Assembly: GCA_040756745.1 (NCBI GenBank)
Contig: JBFLYO010000004.1
Span: 94,218-158,217 of the forward strand
Origin: JBFLYO01 sp040756745
Lineage (GTDB): Bacteria; Bacteroidota; Ignavibacteria; UBA10030; UBA6906
Reading direction: 5' to 3'
DNA length: 64,000 nt
This document shows, piece after piece, positions 54,351-62,800 of the stretch. The position numbers were made by a program, and so were the translations under genes. The number at the start of each line of letters is the position of its first letter. Positions within the stretch are counted from its first letter, which is position 1. The notes beneath the pieces were generated by a model. That model was not told where the DNA came from, ran no database searches, and saw nothing but the letters and a program-made list of their open reading frames with translations.

Positions 54351-55526
54351 TTACCCCCCGTTCCTCCCAACATACCGCAGCGACAGCACCGTAATATCAT
54401 CCGACTGCGGCGCGCTGCCGGTGTGCTTCTTCAAATCCGCGATGCTCCCCTGGACAATCTCGCGGATCGGCTTTGCGCCCGTCGACTTGAGATACGTTTC
54501 CAGGCGCTCCTCGTTGTACTGGTTCATGTCCTTGTCCATCGCTTCGCTCACGCCATCTGTGTAGACGAAGACCGAATCGCCGTGCGCAAGCTTTACTCGT
54601 TTCGTCTCATAGTCCACGTTCTCAATTTTCCCGAGCAGCATGCCATCTGTCATCGGTAGTTGTTCCACTTCGCCGGAGGAGCGGACCACATATGGCGCAT
54701 TGTGCCCCCCGTTGCTGAATTGCACCTCACCCGTACGCACGTTCATCACACCGAAGAAGACCGTCACGAACATCGCTTCTTCGCTCTCGGGGATCAGCAA
54801 CGTATTGAGCTTCCGCAGGACTTCCCCAGGATTTACCACCTGGTGAGCGACCGCCTTCAGGAGCGTGCGGCTCACTGCCATGTAGATCGCTGCGGGAATC
54901 CCCTTGCCCGAAACGTCCCCCACTGCAAACGCCAGCCGGTCTTCGTCGATGAAGTAGAAGTCGTAGAAATCTCCCCCCACCTCTTTCGCCGTCAGCATCT
55001 CGGCATAGACGTCGATCTCCGGCCGGCTGGGGAATGGAGGAAAGGTCTTGGGGAGGAGCGACTGCTGGATCCGCGACGCCGTGCTCAGGTCGCGCTGCAC
55101 CGCCACCAGATCGTCGCGTGCTTTGAGTGCAAGCTTGATGACTTCCAGTTGCTGCACGGTCTTTTGGACCGTGACTTCAAGGTCCGCGAAATCGATCGGT
55201 TTCGTCAGGAAATCGAACGCCCCCCTGTTCATCGCGGTCCGGATGTTCTCCATGTCGCCATAGGCAGAAATGATCACGGACTTGATGGCCGGGTTGTTCC
55301 TCTCGCTTACCTTTTCCAGCAGGGTGAGGCCGTCCATCTCCGGCATGTTGATGTCGGAGAGGATCACCGTGATGTCCGGGTGGTCGTCGATCTTCTGCAG
55401 CGCCTGCACGCCGTTCTGCGCAAACTCGAACCGGATGTCGTCGTCGCGGATCTGCCTGCGGAATCGCTGGCGAATCAGCAATTCGAGGTCGGGCTCGTCA
55501 TCGACCACGAGGATCTTATGCGGCAT
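54351..55526 (-). CDS. Response regulator with SpoIIE-type PP2C phosphatase output (RsbU-like)
   Basis: 391 residues from the ATG at 55526 (a GTG just before is in frame). Residues about 3-125 are a receiver with VVDDEPD acidic pocket, Asp58 in LSDINMPEMDG as phospho-acceptor, and FLTKPID. A helical linker follows (about 125-165), then a PP2C-type SpoIIE domain with metal motifs GGDFYDF, AVGDVSGKG, FSNGGHNAP and YTDGVSEA. The output should dephosphorylate an anti-anti-sigma-like partner, tying the kinase to a sigma-factor partner switch; no such partner is in the window. It overlaps the lone receiver gene by eleven bases. Confidence 0.94.
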   Translation of the reverse strand: MPHKILVVDDEPDLELLIRQRFRRQIRDDDIRFEFAQNGVQALQKIDDHPDITVILSDINMPEMDGLTLLEKVSERNNPAIKSVIISAYGDMENIRTAMNRGAFDFLTKPIDFADLEVTVQKTVQQLEVIKLALKARDDLVAVQRDLSTASRIQQSLLPKTFPPFPSRPEIDVYAEMLTAKEVGGDFYDFYFIDEDRLAFAVGDVSGKGIPAAIYMAVSRTLLKAVAHQVVNPGEVLRKLNTLLIPESEEAMFVTVFFGVMNVRTGEVQFSNGGHNAPYVVRSSGEVEQLPMTDGMLLGKIENVDYETKRVKLAHGDSVFVYTDGVSEAMDKDMNQYNEERLETYLKSTGAKPIREIVQGSIADLKKHTGSAPQSDDITVLSLRYVGRNGG

Positions 55527-55896
55527 CACCCCGCTCCAGCACGTTCTTCTTCACCTGATCGAAGTCGATCGGTTTGGTGAAATAATGTTCCGCTCCGGTT
55601 GACATGGCGGTCTTGAAATTGTTTTCGTCCCCGTACGCTGTGATCATTGAGACCCGGATGCCGGGGTACTTTTCCTTTACCGCCTTGAGCAGCTCCAGAC
55701 CCGTGATACCGGGCATGTTGATGTCCGAGAGGATCCAGACCACATCGGGCGGCTCGGTCGAATGGAGGTAGTCCAGCGCTTCCTCGCCGGAAAACGCGTA
55801 GCATAACTCCACCTTTCCCTCCTTCACTTCTCTCCTGAACTGTTGTCGAAACAGAATCTCGACATCATGTTCATCGTCCACGATCATGATCTTCAT
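55516..55896 (-). CDS. Stand-alone response-regulator receiver
   Basis: 126 residues, receiver only: IVDDEHD, Asp58 in LSDINMPGITG, the switch Thr in SMITAYGD and the Lys of YFTKPIDFD. It closely resembles the receiver of the next gene, so it probably arose by duplication. It has no output domain and may act as a phosphate sink or intermediate in a relay. It overlaps the histidine kinase gene upstream by ATGA and the phosphatase gene downstream by eleven bases. Confidence 0.93.
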   Translation of the reverse strand: MKIMIVDDEHDVEILFRQQFRREVKEGKVELCYAFSGEEALDYLHSTEPPDVVWILSDINMPGITGLELLKAVKEKYPGIRVSMITAYGDENNFKTAMSTGAEHYFTKPIDFDQVKKNVLERGDAA

Positions 55897-58800
55897 GCGG
55901 CGTTGCCTTTCTCCATGTCGGGGTTTCTGGGGATCGTGATCACGAACTCCGTGAACTCTCCTTCCCTGGTATTCACACTGATCTCTCCTCGGTGTTCCTG
56001 CGTGATGATGTCGTAGGACAGCGACAGGCCGAGACCCGTCCCGCTGCCCGCCGGTTTCGTAGTGAAGAACGGATTGAAAATCTTCTCCCGGATCGAGTCC
56101 GGTATTCCGTTCCCGTTGTCACGGATGCGGATCTCAATGGAACCGGCAATGTTCCTGGCGCTGACGCGCACGACAGGGTTGAAACCGTTGCTGGCCGTTC
56201 TCCGCTTGTCGTTCGCGGCGTAGCAGGCGTTGTTTACGATGTTCAGGAATGCCCGGCTCAAGTCCTGGGGCACGACGCTCACTTTGCCGATGGCGGGGTC
56301 GAGATCGGTTTCGATCTTCACATTGAACGACTGATCCTGTGCCCTCATCCCGTGGTACGCGAGATTGGTATATTCCGCCAGGAGAGCATTCAGGTCGGTC
56401 TCCTGGCGCTCCCCGGCCTTGCCGCGCGAATGCAGGAGCATGCCCCGGACGATACTGTCGGCGCGCTTCCCATGTTCGTTGATCTTGTTGACGTTCTGCT
56501 CAAGATCGTTCAGCAAGCTCTCGATTTCCTGCGCACGCTGTGGATCGACGCGGGTCCGCTCGGCCTGGAGCTCCTTGCGGAGGTCTTTGGTCAGGTCATG
56601 CGACAGGACGGAGAAGTTTGTGATGAAGTTCAGAGGGTTTTTGATTTCGTGTGCGATGCCTGCCGTCAGTTGACCGAGCGAGGCCATCTTCTCCGACAGC
56701 ACGAGCTGGTTCTGCATTTCCTTCAGGTTGTTCAGCGTCTTTTGCAGCTCACCCGTCCGCTCCTGCACGAGCCGTTCCAATTCCTCGCGCCGCCTCTTCA
56801 TGCTCCGCATGCGGTAAAGATAGTATGAGGGGCCCGAGGTCAGAAAGATGAGAGCCACGAGCCCGATGAACCAGGCGGTCTGATAGAAGTGCGGGAGGAG
56901 GACAAAGCTCACTGAAGCCCCGGTGTGATTCCAGACTCCGTCGCTGTTGGCGGCGATGACACGGAATGTATATTCGCCCGGGTCAAGATTGGTGAAAAAC
57001 GCCTCGCGGCGCGAACCCGCATCGACCCATGACTCGTCGAGCCCTTCCAGCTTGTATCGATACCGCACTTTCTGGGAACCGACGAAGCTGATTCCCGCGT
57101 ATTGGAATTCAAACCGTGACTTGCCTGCCGGGACGCGAACCTGTCCGCCCCCCTGCTGGAGCTCCCCTTCCACCAGGAAACGGTTAATCACCACGGGTGG
57201 CGGAACCTCGTTGATCCTGATATCGGCGGGATTGACGATGGTAACGCCCTTGACGGTGGAGAAGCAAAGACGTCCGTCGCTGAGTCGCCATCCCGCCGGA
57301 GCATATCCGCCGTTGCACTCGCGGCTCTCCATTCCGTCCGCACTGCCGTAGCTGTTGCACGTGACCGTCGATGCCTTGCCGTCGGCGACGTCGTCCAGCT
57401 CCTGTTTCTTGACGCGATAAACCCCCTTGTTGCAGGACATCCAGAGGTAACCGAAGGCATCGGGAAGGATCGTGTAGACATTGTAGTCGAACAGGCCTTC
57501 ACGGGGTGATATGCTTGAGAACTTGCCATCCTTATATCTGAAGATCCCGGCGTTTCCCGTTCCGACCCACATCGTGCCGTCGGGATCTTCGTAAAAGGAC
57601 ATTCCCCAGTTCGCCCTGTATCCCAGTTCAGGGCTGACACTCTCCAAGGTTCCGTCCCTGTACCAGTAGAGCCCCCCCTGCGTGCCGACCCATATCGTCC
57701 CGTCGCGGGCTTCGATCATTCCGGAGATGAAATCCCTGTTGAGTGTTGAGTGCGCGCGGGTTTCCGCAAGCTCTGTGAACTTTCCGGATTTGAAGGAAAG
57801 TAACTTCGTCCGAGAGCCCACGAGCCACTCCCCCGATTTCCTGAGGAGGAAGGCATCCCCTTCGAGGTCGGGCACGCCGTTTGTCAGTTTTGAAACGGTG
57901 ACGATCGAACCGTTCCTCATGGTGTAGAGCCCGCGCCGGGATCCAATCCAGAGCGTGCCTTCCCCGTCTTCGCCCAGCGCGCGTACATCTACCAGATGAG
58001 GCTCTTTCGGAGTGTCAAAGTGCGTGATCTTCCCGTCCTTGACCCGGTTCAGCGGGCCGAAGCTTGTTCCCACCCAGATCGCCCCGCTGCGGTCCTGCAT
58101 CAAGGCCTCTACGTTGTCATCACTGAGACCGACGAGCGTGGAATAGGTGACGAACTTTTCGTCGCGGAACCGGTCAATTCCCCCGCCAAATGTGCTGACC
58201 CAAATGCTTCCCTCACGATCAATGAGAATGTCCTGTATGTTATTATCCGAGAGCCCGTCGGATTTCTGAAACTTCTCAAATTTCCCGTCGGCGAACCGCA
58301 CGACTCCCTTGTTCGTTCCAAGCCAGAGGCTTCCCTCCCGGTCCTCCCGGATCGCGAAAATGCTGTTTTCATCCTCGTCGGCTGATACATGGTATTTTGT
58401 GAACTTGCCATCTGCGTAGGAAGTGAGTCCCGACGCGGTGCTGAGCCACAGCGTGCCCCTCGCATCCTGATGCACTCCCCTGACCGCGGGGTCTGAGAGG
58501 GCCGATTTCTTCTCGAAGCGTTGAGCCTTTCCGTCGCGATAGGCCAGCAGATGGGTTGGTGATGAAAACCAGAGTGTGCCCTGCCTGTCTTCGTAACAGC
58601 AGGCGAGGACGTTCACATTATTAAAGAGAGCGTCCGGGAATTCCTCCCGACCGGTCATGATTTCGAATGTGCCGTCAGTGAGGCGGGCGAGACCGCGCTG
58701 GGTGCTGATCCAGAGGTTGCCCTTACTGTCGAATTTGAGTCCCCGGATGGTGTCGGAGGGGAGCCCGTCGGCAACCCTGTACATCCTGGAGTTCCCCGCG

Positions 58801-59330
58801 AAGAATTCCCAGAGTCCACCTTGCGTGCCGATCCACATCGCGCCTCGCCTGTCGACTTCCCAGGTCGTCGGTGTGCCGTTCGGGAGGCCGTTGCTCGTGT
58901 CGAAGTGGGTGAAGTTGCCGTTGGCCAACCGTGTGATCCCCTGCCCGAATCCCACCGGCCGCATCCAGATCGCGCCCGAGCTGTCTTCCTTCAAACGGAC
59001 CATCCAGGACGAAGGGAGCTCCTTCGTGTTCGTCCTGTCGTAGACAGTAAACTCCATTCCGTCGAACCTCGCAACTCCTTCCTGCGTCGCAAACCAGATA
59101 TATCCGTCGCGCGTCTGAATGATTTGCGAGGCGGAGTTCTGCGGCAGGCCCTGCTCGGCAGTGAAGATCTGGTGGACGTATTGCTTGATGGATTTGGTTT
59201 GGCTGAAGAGAGGGGAAGAGATGAAGAGCAGGGTAAGGACAAGATTGAGATTAAGATTGAGGTTGAGGGGGAGATGCGTTGTGACGGGAACCGGCAATAG
59301 CCTTCGGGGGAGCGCAGACAATCTCCTCAT
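55893..59330 (-). CDS. Two-component sensor kinase with periplasmic Reg_prop propellers and Y_Y_Y domain
   Basis: 1145 residues from the ATG at 59330. The signal peptide is odd: its core is LNLNLNLNLVLTLLF, encoded by the AAGATTGAGATTAAG-type repeat at 59241-59270. Residues about 70-690 hold many Reg_prop blades (GAIWVGT, GNLWISTQRG, GTLWIGSRRG), then a Y_Y_Y domain near 740 (RYRYKLEGLDESW), one membrane helix near 827, a coiled coil, a HisKA with phosphorylated His894 in AGIAHEIKNP, and an HATPase with GSGTGLGLSLS. There is no receiver in the chain, unlike the classical hybrid systems. It is coupled by ATGA to the lone receiver gene. The propeller resembles carbohydrate-sensing kinases, so the ligand may be a glycan; that is inference. 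Confidence 0.93.
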   Translation of the reverse strand: MRRLSALPRRLLPVPVTTHLPLNLNLNLNLVLTLLFISSPLFSQTKSIKQYVHQIFTAEQGLPQNSASQIIQTRDGYIWFATQEGVARFDGMEFTVYDRTNTKELPSSWMVRLKEDSSGAIWMRPVGFGQGITRLANGNFTHFDTSNGLPNGTPTTWEVDRRGAMWIGTQGGLWEFFAGNSRMYRVADGLPSDTIRGLKFDSKGNLWISTQRGLARLTDGTFEIMTGREEFPDALFNNVNVLACCYEDRQGTLWFSSPTHLLAYRDGKAQRFEKKSALSDPAVRGVHQDARGTLWLSTASGLTSYADGKFTKYHVSADEDENSIFAIREDREGSLWLGTNKGVVRFADGKFEKFQKSDGLSDNNIQDILIDREGSIWVSTFGGGIDRFRDEKFVTYSTLVGLSDDNVEALMQDRSGAIWVGTSFGPLNRVKDGKITHFDTPKEPHLVDVRALGEDGEGTLWIGSRRGLYTMRNGSIVTVSKLTNGVPDLEGDAFLLRKSGEWLVGSRTKLLSFKSGKFTELAETRAHSTLNRDFISGMIEARDGTIWVGTQGGLYWYRDGTLESVSPELGYRANWGMSFYEDPDGTMWVGTGNAGIFRYKDGKFSSISPREGLFDYNVYTILPDAFGYLWMSCNKGVYRVKKQELDDVADGKASTVTCNSYGSADGMESRECNGGYAPAGWRLSDGRLCFSTVKGVTIVNPADIRINEVPPPVVINRFLVEGELQQGGGQVRVPAGKSRFEFQYAGISFVGSQKVRYRYKLEGLDESWVDAGSRREAFFTNLDPGEYTFRVIAANSDGVWNHTGASVSFVLLPHFYQTAWFIGLVALIFLTSGPSYYLYRMRSMKRRREELERLVQERTGELQKTLNNLKEMQNQLVLSEKMASLGQLTAGIAHEIKNPLNFITNFSVLSHDLTKDLRKELQAERTRVDPQRAQEIESLLNDLEQNVNKINEHGKRADSIVRGMLLHSRGKAGERQETDLNALLAEYTNLAYHGMRAQDQSFNVKIETDLDPAIGKVSVVPQDLSRAFLNIVNNACYAANDKRRTASNGFNPVVRVSARNIAGSIEIRIRDNGNGIPDSIREKIFNPFFTTKPAGSGTGLGLSLSYDIITQEHRGEISVNTREGEFTEFVITIPRNPDMEKGNAA
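59236..59272. repeat. GATTGAGATTAAG repeat within the kinase signal-peptide codons
   Basis: AAGATTGAGATTAAGATTGA and GGTTGAGGGG at 59241-59270 repeat the hexamers seen at 20171-20222. Read on the minus strand they encode the alternating Leu-Asn run of the kinase signal peptide. Confidence 0.8.
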
Positions 59331-59859
59331 GAGGTTGTGTCCCTTCTGGATTGTGGGTCTGACGGGGTGTGTTGATACGGTGAAGCGGGCGGAGCGATGA
59401 TGCCCGGGGATGGAGGGAGCATACTGGGTGTGACCAGCGGTGCCGGGCATCGAACAGAAGAATCCTGGATAGGAAGAGAAAGAACAGTGAAAGACCGAAT
59501 AACGAAAGACCGGAGTGCTATATACACAAAGTGGGTGCCACTGTCAAGCGTAGCGGGCCGTGGACCAAGCGCGGAGCGTTCGTGCCACCGGTGAAACGCG
59601 ACGGAAGCTTGACACTTTCCGGCTATTTGTCGATTATTCGCTCGACAAATCAGAGGGACCGCAACCGGCCGGTCCCACCGACAGACTGCGGTCTTCCCTC
59701 ATCTCCTCCGTTCTTCTTCAGCAACTCCCGTTAGCGGCCCGCGAGGTTTCCGAGGCTCTTCCCGCTCCAGTTTCGAAGAATCAACGTGTCGTGGGTCGCT
59801 GCAATCCGGCGGGCGGCGTTTCCGGTCCGCACAGTTAGCTTCAGCAAGCGAGGTACGCT
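59331..59859. other. 529-base divergent gap with two inverted repeats
   Basis: No gene was supported. It must carry the promoters of the kinase (leftward) and the T9SS protein (rightward). TGTCAAGC (59542-59549) and GCTTGACA (59607-59614) are 8-bp inverted repeats about 57 bases apart. ATTTGTCGA (59625-59633) and TCGACAAAT (59642-59650) form a perfect 9-bp hairpin with an 8-base loop. The stretch 59530-59830 has long open frames in several directions but no recognisable protein, so a decayed insertion element cannot be excluded. Confidence 0.5.
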
Positions 59860-62800
59860 ATGCGTGTGGCACGTGCACTTCTCCTCTTCGCCCTTCTTGT
59901 TCTCATTCATTGCTCCACTCAAGCCCAATGGCAGCAGTGCAATGGCCCGCACACCGGAGATGTACGATGTTTCGTCCAGCATGGAACCTGGGTCTTTCTC
60001 GGGACGATGGAAGGGGGGGTGTACCGTTCGAGCGACAACGGTGCAAGCTGGCAGCCGATGAACAACCTTCTGACGGATCCCCATATTCATTCTCTGGCAA
60101 GTTTTGGCACCTTTCTTTATGCAGCGACAAGTGCCGGCGTGTTCGTGTCGAGAGACGACGGAGGGAGCTGGTACCCGTCGAGCCGGGGAATCACCGACAC
60201 GCTGATTCAGGCCATCACGGTCAAGGACACGATCCTGTTTGCCGGCACGTACAGCGACGGCGTGTTTCGTTCAACGGATGCAGGCGCACATTGGGAGCCG
60301 GCGAGCAATGGGATAGGGAGCTCAAACGTGCGTGCGTTCGCAGTGCTCGGCACAGATATCTTCGCGGGGACAACAAACGGCGTTTACCGGTCAACAGACG
60401 ATGGGGCGAACTGGGCTCTCGCGAGCAATGGACTGACAAACGTGTTTGTCTCCACGCTGTACCTCAGCGGCTCCACTCTGTACGCGGGTTCGACAAATCT
60501 GCCAACTGGCGGTGTATCCCGTTCGACCGACGGCGGGGCAAATTGGACTGTTGCCGGCTTGCAGTCGTATCAAGTCTTCGCTATTGCAGCATACAACAAC
60601 GTATTGCTTGCGGGTACCAATCTCGGCATCTACGCTTCCACGGATGAAGGCGCAAACTGGTATGTCGCCGAGGGGGGGAGATTCTATAATTATGTGTACG
60701 CACTTTCACTGTTCGGCGCGAACTTCCTGGCTGGGACATACCGTGGAGTACTTGTGTCGACGAATTTGGGGACAACCTGGAATGCCTCCAACAACGGCCT
60801 CTCCAATGGTTGGGTAACGGGATTTGTCAAGCATGGATCAATGCTCTTCGCCGGGACATACGGTGGCGGTGTCTTCCTTTCGCCTGACGACGGCACGACG
60901 TTTGCTGCGAGGAACGGCGGACTCGAGCGCACATACATTAATGCTCTTGCCCTGAGTGGGGAGTACATATTCGCCGGAGTGGAGGTTGGGGCATATCTAT
61001 CACTCGACGATGCCAGCAGTTGGACAAAGGCACTCGGGGGGCTTCCAGACGCTGAAGTGTATTCACTTGGCGTTTTTGGAGGCAATATCTTCGCCGGAGT
61101 ATTCAGCGGGTTCGGCGAGCGGGGGGTCTATCGTTCCACGAATAATGGCACGACATGGGCGAATGTCACTGGGTCCCTCCCCCAGAATGGCGTCCCAAAA
61201 TCCTTTGCTTCGATCGGCGGTGCGGTGTACGTGGTCATCTCCGGCAGAGGTGTGTATTCCACGACGGACAACGGTGGCTCCTGGAATTCCACAAGCGCGA
61301 CTCTCCCAAGCGCTCTCCCTCGGATCGCAGTGTCCGTGGGGAGTAATCTCTTCGTCGGGACCTCGGGTGATGGAGTCTTCCTCACGACGGACAACGGCGT
61401 GACGTGGAGCGCCGCAAGCGGTGGGCTGGGCAACGCGTTCATCAATGCTCTCTTCGCGCAAGGCAATTGCGTGTTTGCAGCCACCGAAGGCGGGATTTTC
61501 CGCTCGAGCGACAACGGCAATTCATGGGCAGATGTCAGTTCCGGTCTTGCAACATCGTCAATGATATCCCTGTGGGGTGACAACAGTCTCCTCTTTGCCG
61601 GGTCTCGAAGCGCCTCGGCCTGGAGGCGCCCCCTGACGGACCTCGGCTTCCCTGTGGTCTTCACAGAGTCTGCAAGCCCCGTCGGATATGACAATGCGAC
61701 GCTGAATGGCAGTGTCAATCCGAATGGATCGCCAACCAACTACTGGTTCGAGTATGGCCTGACCCCGTCATACGGAGTCTCCACGACGGTTCAGAGCGCA
61801 GGGTCTGGCAATACACTGAATGCGGCGTCAGCGCCGGTGACCGGTCTTACGAGCGGGGCCGTCTACCACTTCCGGCTCGTCGCCGAGAATAGCCTCGGAA
61901 GGATGTTCGGAGATGACGCTACGTTCGTTCCGGGTGCACTGCCACCAACAGTAGTGACGGATGGCGCAACGCTTATCACCTCCGACAGCGCGCAATTCAA
62001 CGGAACAGTAAATCCGAACGGGCGTGCAACGATATATTCGTTTCATTATGGTCCGACAACGAGCTATGAGATGACCACTGTGTCTCAGGATGCGGGGGCG
62101 GGGCAGACTCCGATCGCAGTCTCAATGGGTGTGGGGGGGCTCACCGCCGGTTCGCTCTATCATTGCAAGATCGTTGCAGCCAATGTTGCCGGCGAGGTCT
62201 ACGGCAATGACACGACATTCTACACGCTGACTCTCCCCCCTGTGGCAGGCCAGGCGGTCAACATAAGCACCACCGGCTTTGACGCAGTATGGAACCCTGC
62301 GAGCGGTGCAACCGGATACCGCCTCGACGTCGCCACGGACACACTCTTTTCGGGCCCGCTCGCCGGATACAACAACCTCGACGTAGGAGGTGCGACGAGC
62401 CGCACCGTGACCGGCCTTGCTGCCGGCACCGAATATTTCTTCCGCGTCCGCGCAGTCAATCAGTCGGGCGTGAGCGGCAACTCAAACATGGTAGGGGTCG
62501 TGACCCTCCCCCAGGCGCCTACCGCCAATACAGCCGCCAATGTCACGACCTCAGGATTCACAGCCAACTGGACGGCCGTAGCCAGTGCGATGCGCTATCG
62601 CTTGGATGTAGCCACTGACGGTCAATTTACTTCTTACGTGGCTGGATATAACAACGTTGATGTCGGCAACGTGACGGCCAGCGTGGTCGCTAGCCTGAGC
62701 CCCGGCACGACGTACTACTATAGAGTTCGTGCTGTAAATCAAAGCGGAGCGAGCCTTTCGTCGAACATCATCTCGGTCACCACGACAGGGAACACATACA

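Noticed and set aside
59731..60090. Minus-strand 119-codon frame and neighbours as a transposase remnant
   Set aside because: No catalytic triad or transposase motif visible; it overlaps the real start of the T9SS gene.
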